From Mumia sp. Pv4-285 (lineage in GTDB: Bacteria > Actinomycetota > Actinomycetes > Propionibacteriales > Nocardioidaceae): 64,000 nt of DNA. Each line of letters starts with the position of its first letter. Position 1 is the first letter of the stretch. Shown here in pieces: positions 1 to 8,546 of the stretch. The notes beneath the pieces were generated by a model that did not search any database, was not told the DNA's origin, and saw nothing but the letters and a program-made list of their open reading frames with translations. The position numbers and the translations under genes are program-made. The stretch covers positions 124,001-188,000 of the forward strand of contig NZ_CP162023.1 of assembly GCF_041320275.1 (NCBI RefSeq). Direction: 5' to 3'.

Positions 1-108
1 CTTTCAAGGCGGTTCCGATCGGCCACTCCGGCACCCCTCCTGGAACCGTGCGAGCACGGCGCCGTGTCCGATTGTCGCACCCAGGGCGTACGGGCCGGCC
101 GCGTGGTT

Positions 109-196
109 CCCTCTTCGTCGGGCCCCACGCAGAGTCGCTCGCCCACCGGAACGTTCAGGTGGGCGACGCACTCTCCGTGGGGACCACCGGAAAGTG
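109..196. repeat. 88-bp three-part palindromic element, copy A
   Basis: The element has three parts with fixed spacing: a 28-bp unit (109-136), 5 nt, a 22-bp palindrome with arms CCCACC/GGTGGG around GAACGTTC (142-163), 5 nt, and a second 28-bp unit (169-196) that folds as CACT...GTGG/CCAC...AGTG. Copy B at 6312-6399 has exactly the same 28-5-22-5-28 layout. The left units match at 20 of 28 positions. It lies just past the stop codon of the minus-strand membrane protein gene, so it may work as a 3'-end hairpin or be a REP-like mobile repeat. No transposase is nearby. Confidence 0.75.
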
Positions 197-211
197 GTCG
201 ACCGGCGCGGG

Positions 212-1282
212 CTACTTGAGGGCGGCGAAGCGCGGCGGCTCCGGACGGACGTACGTGTCGCCGTCGCGGCGGGCTGCTCGACGGCCGGAGCGCGAGGTGG
301 ATCCGGGGTCGAGCGCGCGCACCACGAGGCCGAGGCCGAGACCGATGATCGCGGAGTAGAGCGTCGACAGCGCGACGTACTTGATGTCCGCGTTCGGGGA
401 GGCGAGCGCCGACGCCATCACGGCGGTGCCGACGACGCCGAACGCGCACATCCACCAGCCCTGGCGGCGGTTGGAGCGCGTGCTGATGCCCCACACGAGC
501 GCGGGGAAGCCGATCAGCACCTCGGTCGGCCGTGGGACGCCGCCGACGGTGTCGCGCAGCCAGACCACGGCGTCGTCGATCGCATCGACCACGCCGGGTG
601 AGCCGTACGACCGGACGATCGACCCGTAGACGAGCAGCACGACGACGATCAGTGCGCCGCCGAGGATGAGGCCGACACCGCGCCGGCCCAGCCCGTGGAG
701 ACCCGCACCGAGGCTCCAGACGATGCCGAACGCGGTCACCAGCGCGGCCCCGAGCACGATCAGGTAGAAGCGCGTGTAGATCAGCGGCGCGTTCCACGCG
801 GCCACCGCGACGGCGGCGCTGGTGGCGACGATCAGGGCGATCACGTACTCACGGACCACCCCTGACAGCGTCGCCGACGGGCGGGTGAGCAGGACGGCGA
901 GCACGGCGCCGAACGTCGCCGTGATGACCGACGCTCCCGCCATCGCCCACGACCAGTCCGTGAGCAGCGCGATGCCGGCGAGCACCGCGACGAGCGTGGC
1001 CCACAGCGTGCTGCGCCCGCCGCTGCGCCGCGCGACGCCGGCGGTGAAGACCACGGCGAGCACCGCGGCGCCGTAGCGGGCGTAGCGATCGGGGAAGCCC
1101 ACCGCCACCACGGACGTGAGCGCGACCGCGAATCCGCCGAGCCAGGCGAGGAACAGTCCGCTGACGCCTGCGGCCCGCAGCGCCTTCATGCTGAAGCGGG
1201 GCTCGCGCACCGGCGGGAGGTAGCTGATCGTGTCGTTCGCCCGTCGGCGCGGCGCTGCGCGACGGCCTCCAGCGGTGCTCAC
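212..1282 (-). CDS. Polytopic membrane protein of unknown function
   Basis: A 356-residue protein. The first ~30 residues are basic and polar, then come roughly nine or ten hydrophobic segments (for example residues ~36-58, 66-82, 92-110, 113-130), followed by a basic, polar C-terminal tail of ~35 residues. No catalytic or transport motif is recognisable. It starts with GTG at 1282, and that codon overlaps the TGA of the upstream nitrilase gene as GTGA, so the two are probably translationally coupled. A later ATG (residue 32, MKALRAAG) sits directly before the first membrane segment and is an alternative start. The function is unknown; the coupling suggests a role linked to the amidohydrolase, which is inference. 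Confidence 0.75.
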   Translation of the reverse strand: MSTAGGRRAAPRRRANDTISYLPPVREPRFSMKALRAAGVSGLFLAWLGGFAVALTSVVAVGFPDRYARYGAAVLAVVFTAGVARRSGGRSTLWATLVAVLAGIALLTDWSWAMAGASVITATFGAVLAVLLTRPSATLSGVVREYVIALIVATSAAVAVAAWNAPLIYTRFYLIVLGAALVTAFGIVWSLGAGLHGLGRRGVGLILGGALIVVVLLVYGSIVRSYGSPGVVDAIDDAVVWLRDTVGGVPRPTEVLIGFPALVWGISTRSNRRQGWWMCAFGVVGTAVMASALASPNADIKYVALSTLYSAIIGLGLGLVVRALDPGSTSRSGRRAARRDGDTYVRPEPPRFAALK

Positions 1283-2109
1283 GAGTCGGCTCCCTCGGTC
1301 GGGTCAGCGGATGGGGGTACGCCGATGCGGCGGTTCGCGAGGGACGGGTTGGTCGCGCGGGCCCGCTGGAGGCGCTCGGCCGACAGCGTCGCGCGGACCA
1401 CCGCAGGCTCCTCGCCGGCGGCCGCGACGACCACCCCGAGCGGGTCGACGACCATGCTGTGGCCCACGTACGGTGCGCACTGCCCGGCGGCGACCACGTC
1501 GACCGTGTTCTCGATCGCGCGAGCCCGCAGCAGGGTCTGCCAGTGGTCTTCCTTGAGTGGGCCGCGCATCCAGGCGGCCGGGACGCAGAGCACGTCGGCG
1601 CCGGCGTCGACGAGCATCCGGGCGAGCTCGGGGAAGCGCAGGTCGTAGCAGGTCATCAGCCCCACCCGGCGCCCCGCGACGTCGAGCACGACGGGCGTGA
1701 TCTCACCCGGCGCCAGCCGCTCGGACTCTGCATAGCCGAAGGAGTCGTACAGGTGGATCTTGCGGTACGACGCCGCGAGCGTGCCGTCCGGCGCCAGCGC
1801 GAGGAGCACGTTGTAGGGAAGGTCGGGCTCGCCCGAGTCGTCGACCCGAGGCTCGAACCCGCCGGCGACCACGTGGGCGCCGAGGCGCTTCGCGTGGCCG
1901 GCGAGGAGCGCGGAGAACGGTCCGTCGAGCGGCTCGGCGGCACCGCGCAGGTCGTACGAGGGGTCGCCGAACCCGTGCATCGTCGCCTCCGGGAGGACGA
2001 CGAGGTCGAGTCCGTCGTGCGGACCAAGGGTGCTGAGGACGTCGTCGACCAACGTGCGGTTCGTGGCGGCGTCGGTCGTCGCGCTCAGCTGGACGAGGGC
2101 GACCTGCAT
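1279..2109 (-). CDS. Carbon-nitrogen hydrolase (nitrilase superfamily amidohydrolase)
   Basis: A 276-residue member of the nitrilase/omega-amidase superfamily, which hydrolyses C-N bonds of amides or carbamoyl compounds with a Glu-Lys-Cys triad. The triad is visible: Glu in LVVLPEATMHG (residue ~43), Lys in ASYRKIHLYD (~115) and Cys in VGLMTCYDLRFPE (~150). Length is normal for a single-domain family member. The start is the ATG at 2109; upstream in-frame sequence runs antisense to the divergent mobA-like gene and does not look like protein. Its stop overlaps the start of the membrane protein gene. The closest functional classes are deaminated-glutathione amidase and omega-amidase. The substrate cannot be fixed from sequence. 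Confidence 0.9.
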   Translation of the reverse strand: MQVALVQLSATTDAATNRTLVDDVLSTLGPHDGLDLVVLPEATMHGFGDPSYDLRGAAEPLDGPFSALLAGHAKRLGAHVVAGGFEPRVDDSGEPDLPYNVLLALAPDGTLAASYRKIHLYDSFGYAESERLAPGEITPVVLDVAGRRVGLMTCYDLRFPELARMLVDAGADVLCVPAAWMRGPLKEDHWQTLLRARAIENTVDVVAAGQCAPYVGHSMVVDPLGVVVAAAGEEPAVVRATLSAERLQRARATNPSLANRRIGVPPSADPTEGADS

Positions 2110-2155
2110 TCCTCCATCTTTGCAGCCGCCCCCCAGCCTCCGGCAGGGTGAGGGC

Positions 2156-2764
2156 GTGAACGACCTCTCTGTCCCGCCCGAGAAGCTGCCGACGGTGTCG
2201 CTCGAACGCCCGCCGTACGACGCCGTGGTGCTGGCCGGCGGGGAGGCGCGGCGGTTCGGGGCGGACAAGCTCGGCGTGGTCGTCGACGGCGTCCGGCTGC
2301 TCGACCGGGTGCTCGCCTCGGTCGCCGACGCGCAGCGGTGCGTCGTCGTCGGACCCGAGCGCGAGACGGTGGTGCCGGTGGTCTGGACGCGCGAGGATCC
2401 CCCGGGATCCGGGCCCGCCAACGCGGTCGTCGCCGGGCTGCGCGGGTGCGAGGCGCCGTACGCGGTGCTGCTCGCGGGCGACCTGCCGTACGTCGCCGCG
2501 ACCACCGTCGTCCGCCTGCTGAGCGCGCTGGACGCCGATCCGACCGCGGACGGCGTGATGCTCGTCGACGAGAGCGGGCGCGACCAGCTCCTGTGCAGCG
2601 CCTGGCGGCGGGAGGCCCTGGGCCGGGCCGTGGCGACCAGGCCGGACTGGACCGGTGGGTCCGTACGGCGGCTGATCGCGCCGCTGACCACGCGTCGCCT
2701 TACGGCCGAAGGTCGCGAGGCACGCGACATCGACCGCCCTGAGGATCTACCGTCGACTTCATGA
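2156..2764 (+). CDS. MobA-like NTP transferase (molybdenum cofactor guanylyltransferase family)
   Basis: A 202-residue protein with the nucleotidyltransferase signature AVVLAGGEARRFGADKL near the N terminus, where the glycine loop binds the nucleotide and the Lys contacts phosphate, and a second acidic motif LLAGDLPYV that binds the metal. MobA enzymes attach GMP to molybdopterin in the cytoplasm; actinobacterial homologues of this length are usually annotated as MobA/NTP transferases. The start is the GTG at 2156, 46 nt from the divergent nitrilase start. The next gene begins in the stop codon (ATGA), so they form a coupled pair. The strict MobA substrate (GTP plus Mo-molybdopterin) is inferred. 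Confidence 0.85.
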   Translation: MNDLSVPPEKLPTVSLERPPYDAVVLAGGEARRFGADKLGVVVDGVRLLDRVLASVADAQRCVVVGPERETVVPVVWTREDPPGSGPANAVVAGLRGCEAPYAVLLAGDLPYVAATTVVRLLSALDADPTADGVMLVDESGRDQLLCSAWRREALGRAVATRPDWTGGSVRRLIAPLTTRRLTAEGREARDIDRPEDLPSTS

Positions 2765-2997
2765 GTGTTCAGGACTGGAGCGACGCGGTCTGCTCCGAGC
2801 TCGGCATCGAGCCTGACTACGACGTCGACGCGATCCTCGACGCTGCCCGCGACGTGGCCCACGGCGTGGAACGGCCGGCAGCACCGCTGACTGCGTTCCT
2901 CATCGGCTACGCCGCGGCGATGGCAGGGGGCAGCGCCGCCGACGTGGACCAGGCGCTCGACCAGGTCACGGCTCTCGCCTCGCGCTGGGAGGCGTGA
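2761..2997 (+). CDS. DUF6457 small protein, partner of the MobA-like enzyme
   Basis: A 78-residue acidic, alpha-helical protein of the DUF6457 type: helices around DWSDAVCSELGIE, VDAILDAARDVAHGVERPAAPLTAFLIGYA and VDQALDQVTALASRWE. In actinobacteria this family is typically encoded directly after mobA or is fused to it, and it is thought to be linked to molybdenum cofactor work. The ATG at 2761 overlaps the stop of the MobA-like gene as ATGA, so the two are co-translated. Biochemical function is unknown. Confidence 0.8.
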   Translation: MSVQDWSDAVCSELGIEPDYDVDAILDAARDVAHGVERPAAPLTAFLIGYAAAMAGGSAADVDQALDQVTALASRWEA

Positions 2998-3044
2998 CCG
3001 GGAGGCATCACCGGGACGCGTGGACCGCCGGTACGGTGAACCCC

Positions 3045-4022
3045 ATGCGTGCCGTGGTCGTGACGGAGCCCGGAGGGCCCGAAGGTTTGGACGTGGTCGA
3101 TCTCGAGGACCCGGTCGCCGGGCCCGGCGAGGTCGTCGTCGACGTGGTGGCGGCAGGAGTGAACCGTGCCGACGTCCTCCAGCGCCAGGGGCACTACCCG
3201 CCGCCGCCCGGCGCGAGCGACGTGCTCGGCCTGGAGGCCTCGGGCATCGTGTCCGACGTCGGCGAGGGTGTGACGCGCTGGAAGGTCGGCGACCCGGTCG
3301 TCGCGCTGCTGGCCGGCGGCGGCTATGCCGAGAAGGTCCTGGTGCCCGCGCAGCAGCTCGCGCCCCTGCCCGAGGGCCTGGACCCGGTCCTCGCCGGCGG
3401 CATCATGGAGGTCGCCGCGACCGTCTGGTCGAACGTCTTCATGTCCGCCTCCCTGCAGCCCGGCGAGCGCCTGCTGGTCCACGGCGGCGCCTCCGGCATC
3501 GGGACGATGGCGATCCAGATGGCGAAGGCGTTCGGGGCCTGGGTCGCGGTGACGGCCGGCTCCGACGAGAAGATGCACGCGTGCCGCGAGCTCGGCGCGG
3601 ACCTGGCGATCAACTACCGCGAGACCGACTTCGTCGAGGTCGTCCGCGCCGCGACGGAGGGGGCCGGCGTCGACGTGATCCTCGACAACATGGGCGCCTC
3701 CTACCTGCCGCGCAACGTCGCCGCGCTCGCCTACGACGGACGCCTCGTCGTGATCGGGATGCAGGGCGGGGTCAAGGGCGAGGTCAACCTCGGCGCGCTG
3801 CTCGCCAAGCGCGGCACGATCGGCGCGTACAGCCTCCGCGGTCGCCCTGTCGCCCAGAAGGGCGAGATCGTGGCCAGCCTCGTCGACAGCGTCTGGCCGC
3901 TGTTCGCCGACGAGTCGGTGCGGCCCGTGATCCACAAGGTCCTGCCGCTCGCCGACGTCCGCGACGCGCACCGGATCCTGGACGAGTCGAGCAACGTCGG
4001 CAAGGTCGTGCTGACCCCGTGA
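3045..4022 (+). CDS. Zinc-free NAD(P)H quinone oxidoreductase (PIG3-like MDR)
   Basis: A 325-residue medium-chain dehydrogenase/reductase. Features of the PIG3/TP53I3-type quinone oxidoreductases are visible: MRAVVVTEPGGPEGL at the N terminus, VNRADVLQRQGHYPPPPGAS, the nucleotide-binding loop VHGGASGIGTMAIQMAK (residues ~145-162) and the family motif AYSLRGRP near residue 265. It lacks the zinc-ligand cysteines of alcohol dehydrogenases. It would reduce quinones with NADPH in the cytosol. The ATG at 3045 is chosen because MRAVVV is the family N terminus; in-frame codons upstream reach back into the previous gene. The downstream epimerase gene overlaps its stop (GTGA). Confidence 0.88.
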   Translation: MRAVVVTEPGGPEGLDVVDLEDPVAGPGEVVVDVVAAGVNRADVLQRQGHYPPPPGASDVLGLEASGIVSDVGEGVTRWKVGDPVVALLAGGGYAEKVLVPAQQLAPLPEGLDPVLAGGIMEVAATVWSNVFMSASLQPGERLLVHGGASGIGTMAIQMAKAFGAWVAVTAGSDEKMHACRELGADLAINYRETDFVEVVRAATEGAGVDVILDNMGASYLPRNVAALAYDGRLVVIGMQGGVKGEVNLGALLAKRGTIGAYSLRGRPVAQKGEIVASLVDSVWPLFADESVRPVIHKVLPLADVRDAHRILDESSNVGKVVLTP

Positions 4023-4873
4023 TCCCGCTCGCCAGCGGGGCGTGGACGGCGACGGTCGACCCGTACGGAGCAGGGCTCACGACGCTGCGCCACGACGGAC
4101 GCGACGTGGTCGAGCCGCGGGAGCCCGGGGACGGCGGGTTCCCGTTCTACCGCGGCGCGGTGCTGGCGCCGTGGCCGAACCGGCTCGAGGACGGCGCCTA
4201 CGTGTTCGAGGGGCGTCCCCACCAGGTGGCGATCAACGAGCCCGAGGGCTCGACGGCGCTGCACGGCCTCGTCGTCGAGCTGACCTGGACGACCGTGGAG
4301 CAGCAGGCCGACTCCGTACGCCTGGCGGTCGACGTGCCGCGGTCCGACGGCTACCCGTACGCGGTGCGGCTCGAGGTCGCGTACGCGCTGAGCGCCGACG
4401 GGCTCGCGTCGGAGCTCGTCGCCACGAACGTCGGCGCGGAGACTGCGCCGTACGCGTCCGGCATGCACCCGTACCTCACGCTGGACGACGGTGAGTCGAC
4501 CTCGATCGAGCTCGTGGCTGCCCGCTACGTCGAGTCCAGCCCGGACCGCAAGCTCCCCGTGGCGCTGCACGACGTGGACGGCTCGGCGTACGACTTCCGC
4601 GCGCCGCGCCCGCTCGACGGGGCCGAGCTCGACACCCCGTACACCGACCTCGTCCGCGACGCCGACGGTGTCGTGACCGTACACGTCGGGCGGACGCTGC
4701 TGCGGGGCACGGCCGGGGTGCGGTGGATCCAGGTATACACGCCCGTCGGTCGCGGCTCGCTCGCGGTGGAGCCGTGCTCGAGCCCGGCGAACGCGTTCCG
4801 TACCGGTCAGGACCTCGTCGTGCTGCAGCCGGGCGAGCAGCACGTGCTCGCGTGGACGCTGTCCAGGTCCTGA
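4019..4873 (+). CDS. Aldose 1-epimerase family protein (mutarotase)
   Basis: A 284-residue beta-sandwich galactose-mutarotase-like protein. It shows the family pattern: APWPNRLEDGAYVFEG early, the His of STALHGLV (residue ~80), the second His in SGMHPYLTL (~155, the usual catalytic acid), and the Glu of VEPCSSPANAF near the C terminus (~248, the usual base). It interconverts alpha and beta anomers of aldoses, feeding sugar catabolism. The GTG start at 4019 overlaps the stop of the quinone oxidoreductase gene (GTGA). Exact sugar specificity is unknown. Confidence 0.88.
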   Translation: MIPLASGAWTATVDPYGAGLTTLRHDGRDVVEPREPGDGGFPFYRGAVLAPWPNRLEDGAYVFEGRPHQVAINEPEGSTALHGLVVELTWTTVEQQADSVRLAVDVPRSDGYPYAVRLEVAYALSADGLASELVATNVGAETAPYASGMHPYLTLDDGESTSIELVAARYVESSPDRKLPVALHDVDGSAYDFRAPRPLDGAELDTPYTDLVRDADGVVTVHVGRTLLRGTAGVRWIQVYTPVGRGSLAVEPCSSPANAFRTGQDLVVLQPGEQHVLAWTLSRS

Positions 4874-4887
4874 CTACAGTGGGCGGC

Positions 4888-5448
4888 ATGTCTGCAGAGT
4901 CGTTCGATCCCGCCTCCTCCGATTCTCATCTCGTCGTCGGACCCGACGGCCAGCCCGTCACGGCGCAGGAGCCGGAGGCCGACGACGACGAGGAGCGCTC
5001 GCTCACCGAGCTCGTCGAGCAGCCCGCGAAGGTCATGCGGATCGGCAGCATGATCCGACAGCTGCTCGAGGAGGTGAAGGCCGCGCCGCTCGACGAGGCG
5101 AGCCGGGCCCGCCTGCGCGACATCCACCAGACCTCCATCAAGGAGCTCGAGGACGGCCTCGCACCCGAGCTCGTCGAGGAGCTGGAACGCCTCAGCCTCC
5201 CGTTCAACGACGCGACGCCGTCGGAGGACGAGCTGCGGATCGCCCAGGCACAGCTCGTGGGCTGGCTCGAGGGTCTCTTCCACGGGATCCAGACGGCGAT
5301 CTACGCCCAGCAGATGGCAGCGCAGTCGCAGCTCCAGCAGATCCGCCGCGCACTGCCCGGGGGTCAGCAGGCGGGCATGCACCCCGGCGTGCCGGGCCAG
5401 CAGCCGACCGAGGACGCCCCGCCGCACGGCCCCGGCATGTACCTCTGA
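4888..5448 (+). CDS. bpa: Bacterial proteasome activator Bpa/PafE
   Basis: A 186-residue protein of the DUF2587 family. Bpa (PafE) forms a dodecameric ring that docks onto the 20S proteasome and opens its gate without ATP, delivering unfolded proteins. The core (residues ~38-150) has the helical arrangement LTELVEQPAKVMRIGSMIRQ ... GWLEGLFHGIQTAIYAQQM. The extreme C terminus is GMYL, the HbYX-like tail that inserts into proteasome pockets; M. tuberculosis PafE ends similarly. The N-terminal ~37 residues are acidic and disordered, and a Gly/Pro/Gln-rich linker precedes the tail. The ATG at 4888 lies 14 nt after the epimerase stop. Its presence implies the organism has a proteasome. Confidence 0.92.
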   Translation: MSAESFDPASSDSHLVVGPDGQPVTAQEPEADDDEERSLTELVEQPAKVMRIGSMIRQLLEEVKAAPLDEASRARLRDIHQTSIKELEDGLAPELVEELERLSLPFNDATPSEDELRIAQAQLVGWLEGLFHGIQTAIYAQQMAAQSQLQQIRRALPGGQQAGMHPGVPGQQPTEDAPPHGPGMYL

Positions 5449-5480
5449 TCGGCGTTCGGCGCATCCGTCGTTGCTGCTCG

Positions 5481-5497
5481 CGGGGGTGTGACCCCCG
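5481..5497. terminator. Short GC-rich hairpin after bpa
   Basis: CGGGGGT/ACCCCCG arms of 7 bp with a GTG loop, starting 32 nt after the bpa stop. It has no U-tract, as is common for actinobacterial terminators. It is probably the bpa terminator. Confidence 0.45.
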
Positions 5498-5523
5498 GCA
5501 CAGGTACTTTGAGTGGTGCCGGT

Positions 5524-5551
5524 CGGCTACTCGCCCGGCGTTGAGTAGCCG
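5524..5551. promoter_or_regulatory. 9-bp inverted repeat upstream of the whiB-like gene
   Basis: Perfect arms CGGCTACTC (5524-5532) and GAGTAGCCG (5543-5551) with a 10-nt loop lie about 95 nt before the ATG of the whiB-like gene. It could be an operator, a leader hairpin or a second terminator for bpa. The position between a 3' hairpin and a promoter-bearing gap fits an operator, but this is not settled. Confidence 0.5.
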
Positions 5552-5645
5552 TTTCACCGACGAATGAGTATCTGCACGGTGATCCCGGCACGTCCCTGAC
5601 TGTTTGACTTCCAGCATCTCGCAGCAACAGAGGAGATGCAGGATC

Positions 5646-6254
5646 ATGAGAACGCTTCAGGAACGACCCATTCCCGACCGGCACCCTGTCGGCGCTCCGC
5701 TCGACGTGGTGCCACCGTGCGCCTCGATGGCAGACGTCTACGACACGCTCGCGGAGCCGCTCGAGGACATCTCTCGCTCCAGCGACTCGTGGGACTCGTG
5801 GCAGGCGGCGCACGACCAGGCCGTCGAAGCCTGTGCCGGATGCCCCCTCCTCGTCCAGTGCCTCTACCGCGCGGTGGTCGACGACGACGTCGCCGGCTAC
5901 GCGGCGTGCACCTCGCCGCAGGACCGTGCCGAGATCCGCAGCCGGCTCGGCGTCACGGTGACCGCTCCCGACATCGACCGCATCGCCGGAGTCCGGTCCT
6001 CAGGTTCGCCGATCGACCACGAGTCGATCCTCGCCACGCGGCGGGCGTACCCGAACGACACGTTCGCCCAGCTCGCCGAGCGCCTCGGGTGCTCGCTCTC
6101 GACCATCAAGCGTCACCTCCGCGAAGCGGCGACCCGCCCTCGGCAGACGACGAAGCCGCGGGCGGGCCGCACCACCCGTCCCAGTGTCGACGAGGTGCTC
6201 GACGTGTTCGACGAGGTCGTCGGCAACGCGCCCATCTGTGCGCTGACGGCCTGA
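5646..6254 (+). CDS. WhiB-like iron-sulfur protein with C-terminal helix-turn-helix
   Basis: A 202-residue protein. Residues ~24-100 carry a WhiB-type cysteine set: one Cys in VVPPCASM, then EACAGCPLLVQCLY (C-x2-C-x5-C), the arrangement that binds a [4Fe-4S] cluster. Two things differ from typical WhiB proteins: the first Cys is ~37 residues before the CxxC, and the usual GVWGG turn is replaced by GYAACTSPQDR with an extra Cys. The C-terminal half adds a sigma-factor-like helix-turn-helix, DTFAQLAERLGCSLSTIKRH, which normal-length Wbl proteins (80-130 aa) lack. The ATG at 5646 is preceded by GAGGAG about 10 nt upstream. It is probably a redox- or stress-responsive transcription factor that binds DNA itself. 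Confidence 0.75.
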   Translation: MRTLQERPIPDRHPVGAPLDVVPPCASMADVYDTLAEPLEDISRSSDSWDSWQAAHDQAVEACAGCPLLVQCLYRAVVDDDVAGYAACTSPQDRAEIRSRLGVTVTAPDIDRIAGVRSSGSPIDHESILATRRAYPNDTFAQLAERLGCSLSTIKRHLREAATRPRQTTKPRAGRTTRPSVDEVLDVFDEVVGNAPICALTA

Positions 6255-6261
6255 TCCCGCA

Positions 6262-6289
6262 GGCCGGCCGCGCACGGGGGCGGCCGGCC
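6262..6289. terminator. Hairpin terminator after the whiB-like gene
   Basis: Perfect 10-bp GC arms, GGCCGGCCGC (6262-6271) and GCGGCCGGCC (6280-6289), with an 8-nt loop, begin 8 nt after the TGA. It is probably an intrinsic terminator for the plus-strand gene. Confidence 0.65.
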
Positions 6290-6311
6290 CGGAGGGGTTC
6301 GTCCGGCCTCG

Positions 6312-6399
6312 CACTCTGTGTGGGGACCCACCGAGAGTGTCGGCCCCACCGCAACGTTCCGGTGGGAGACGCACTCTGTGTTGGGGCCAACGGAAAGTG
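6312..6399. repeat. 88-bp three-part palindromic element, copy B
   Basis: Hairpin units lie at 6312-6339 (CACTCT/AGAGTG outer, GTGG/CCAC inner) and 6372-6399 (CACT/AGTG outer, GTTG/CAAC inner), on either side of a 22-bp palindrome at 6345-6366 (CCCACC/GGTGGG). The inner stem differs between the two flanking units but stays paired: T-A in one is G-C in the other. Total length and spacing equal copy A at 109-196. It sits between the convergent whiB-like and HAD genes, so it is downstream of both. Confidence 0.78.
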
Positions 6400-6413
6400 T
6401 CGGGGGCGAGGGC

Positions 6414-7232
6414 TCAGAGGTAGCGCGCGATCTCCCGCACGACCCCGTCGTTCTCGACGGTCTCGGTGACGTCGTCGGCGACCTCCTGGACGTGCAGCGG
6501 GGCGTGCCCCATCGCGACGCCGCGGCCGGCCCACTCGAGCATCTCGACGTCGTTCGAGCCGTCGCCGATCGCGAGGACGTCGGCGCGCGCGACCCCGAGC
6601 TCGGCGCAGACGTGCTCGAGCCCGGTCGCCTTGGACACGCCCTCCGGCGCCAGATCGAGCCACGCCGTGTAGCCGACGAAGTAGTTGGTGCCCTCCAGCC
6701 CGATCTCGTGGGCGAGCTCAGCGAACTCCTCGGCCGAGCTCTGCGGGCTGCGTACGATCACGCGGGTCACCGGGCGCGCGACGAGGTCGTCGATCGACTC
6801 CTCGGCGAGGTCGCCGTGCAGCTCACCGTTCGGGAACGGCTTGTTGACGCGGAACCCCCGGCCGATCTCCTCGACAGCGACGGCCGCGTCGGGAACGGCC
6901 TCCATCAGCGCGCGTACGGCCGGACCGGCGTCGAACGTGACGGTGTGGAGGATCTCCACCGGGTCGTACCGGAAGACGACGGACCCGTTGCTGGCCACGG
7001 CCAGGCCGTCGGTGAACCCGAGCTTCTCGGCCGCGTCCAGCACACCGGGCAGCGCGCGTCCGGTCGAGATCACGCAGTGCATCCCGGCGTCGGCAGCGGC
7101 ACGGACGCAGTCGCGTACGGCGTCGGTCATCGCGTTCTCGTAGTCGACGAGGGTGCCGTCGACGTCGAGGGCGATCATGCGAGGTCGCCAGGTCGTGGCG
7201 GCCTCGTCGGCAGTGTGCGAGGTCAACGTCAA
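6414..7232 (-). CDS. HAD-superfamily phosphatase, Cof-like (subfamily IIB)
   Basis: A 272-residue Cof-type HAD hydrolase. Motif I is [12 protein letters not shown] (nucleophile and acid/base Asp), motif II is the Ser/Thr in CVISTGRAL, the Lys is in [12 protein letters not shown] (residue ~205), and motif IV is [13 protein letters not shown]. Between motifs II and III lies a large C2-type cap. Such enzymes dephosphorylate sugar phosphates, FMN or similar small molecules in the cytosol. The start is a TTG at 7232 that overlaps the serS stop as TTGA; a Met at residue 19, right before motif I, is the alternative. The serS-HAD pair is common in actinobacteria. Confidence 0.87.
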   Translation of the reverse strand: MTLTSHTADEAATTWRPRMIALDVDGTLVDYENAMTDAVRDCVRAAADAGMHCVISTGRALPGVLDAAEKLGFTDGLAVASNGSVVFRYDPVEILHTVTFDAGPAVRALMEAVPDAAVAVEEIGRGFRVNKPFPNGELHGDLAEESIDDLVARPVTRVIVRSPQSSAEEFAELAHEIGLEGTNYFVGYTAWLDLAPEGVSKATGLEHVCAELGVARADVLAIGDGSNDVEMLEWAGRGVAMGHAPLHVQEVADDVTETVENDGVVREIARYL

Positions 7233-8503
7233 GAGAGCGGCTCCAAGATCTCTCGTCCACCGAGATAGGGCTGCAGCGCCTTCGGGACCCGGACGGAGCC
7301 GTCGGCCTGCTGATGGTTCTCGAGGAGGGCGATGATCGTCCGTGTCGACGCCATGAGGGTGCCGTTGAGCGTCGACAGCGGCCTCACCTGGTCGCCGTCA
7401 CGCATGCGGATGCTGAGTCGCCGCGCCTGGAACTGCGTGCAGTTGGAGGTGGAGGTCAGCTCGCGGTACTTGCCCTGGGTCGGGATCCACGCCTCGCAGT
7501 CGAACTTGCGGATCGCGGACAGACCGAGGTCGCCGGCGGCGACGTCAATGACGCGGTACGGGAGCTCGAGCGCATTGAGCCAGTCCTGCTCGTGCGCGAG
7601 CAGCTCCTCGTGGACCGCGTACGAGTCCTCGGGCGTCGAGTAGACGAACATCTCCACCTTGTCGAACCAGTGCACCCGGAAGATCCCCCGGGTGTCCTTC
7701 CCGTACGAGCCTGCCTCGCGCCGGTAGCAGGGGCTGAACCCGGCGTAACGACGCGGCAAAGTCTCGGCGTCGAGGATCTCGTCGGAGTGGTACGCCGCGA
7801 GCGGCACTTCCGACGTGCCGACGAGGAACAGGTCGTCCTTGGGGAGGTGGTAGACGTCATCGGCGGCCTGGCCGAGGAACCCGGTGCCCTCCATGGCCGA
7901 CGGCTTGACGAGCGCCGGCGGGATCATCGGCGTGAAACCCCAGGCCGCGGCCCGGTCCATCGCCATCGAGACGAGAGCCAGCTCGAGCTGTGCGCCGATG
8001 CCGGTGAGGAAGTAGAAGCGTGCGCCGCTGACCTTGGCGCCGCGCTCGATGTCGAACGCGCCGAGGCGCTTGCCGAGCTCGAGGTGGTCGAGTGGCTCGA
8101 AGCCCTCGGCCGCGAAGTCACGAGGCTCTCCGACGATCTCGCGGACCTCGAAGTCGTCCTCGCCGCCGGCGGGCGCCTCGGGCGCGGCCAGGTTGGGGAG
8201 GCCCGAGAAGAGGACGTCGAACGCCCGGGCGGCGTTCGTGGAAGCCGTGTCGGCCGCCTTCACCTCGACGGCGAGCTCCTTCGTACGGGCGAGCAGATCG
8301 GCCTTCTCGTCGCCGGAGGCCTGGGCGACCTTCTTGCCGAGCTGCTTCTGCTCGGCCCTCAGCGCCTCGTAGCGTCCGATCGACGCGCGGCGTGCCTCGT
8401 CGGCAGAGATGAGTGCGTCCACGATCGCCTCCGACTCGCCGCGGCGGCGCTGTGCCTCGCGGATCTCGTCGGGGTTGTCACGGAGCGTGCGAACGTCGAT
8501 CAT
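7229..8503 (-). CDS. serS: Seryl-tRNA synthetase
   Basis: A 424-residue class II aminoacyl-tRNA synthetase that charges tRNA-Ser. The N-terminal ~110 residues form the long antiparallel coiled coil that grips the tRNA variable arm ([20 protein letters not shown] ...). The catalytic core shows [13 protein letters not shown], motif 2 ([20 protein letters not shown]) and motif 3 ([19 protein letters not shown]). Full length. The ATG at 8503 has a 43-nt divergent gap to the PAP2/kinase gene. The HAD gene is translationally coupled downstream. Confidence 0.97.
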   Translation of the reverse strand: MIDVRTLRDNPDEIREAQRRRGESEAIVDALISADEARRASIGRYEALRAEQKQLGKKVAQASGDEKADLLARTKELAVEVKAADTASTNAARAFDVLFSGLPNLAAPEAPAGGEDDFEVREIVGEPRDFAAEGFEPLDHLELGKRLGAFDIERGAKVSGARFYFLTGIGAQLELALVSMAMDRAAAWGFTPMIPPALVKPSAMEGTGFLGQAADDVYHLPKDDLFLVGTSEVPLAAYHSDEILDAETLPRRYAGFSPCYRREAGSYGKDTRGIFRVHWFDKVEMFVYSTPEDSYAVHEELLAHEQDWLNALELPYRVIDVAAGDLGLSAIRKFDCEAWIPTQGKYRELTSTSNCTQFQARRLSIRMRDGDQVRPLSTLNGTLMASTRTIIALLENHQQADGSVRVPKALQPYLGGREILEPLS

Positions 8504-8546
8504 TCCCCCAGCCTATCTGCGGGGGCGACACCATTACCCTGAGCAG

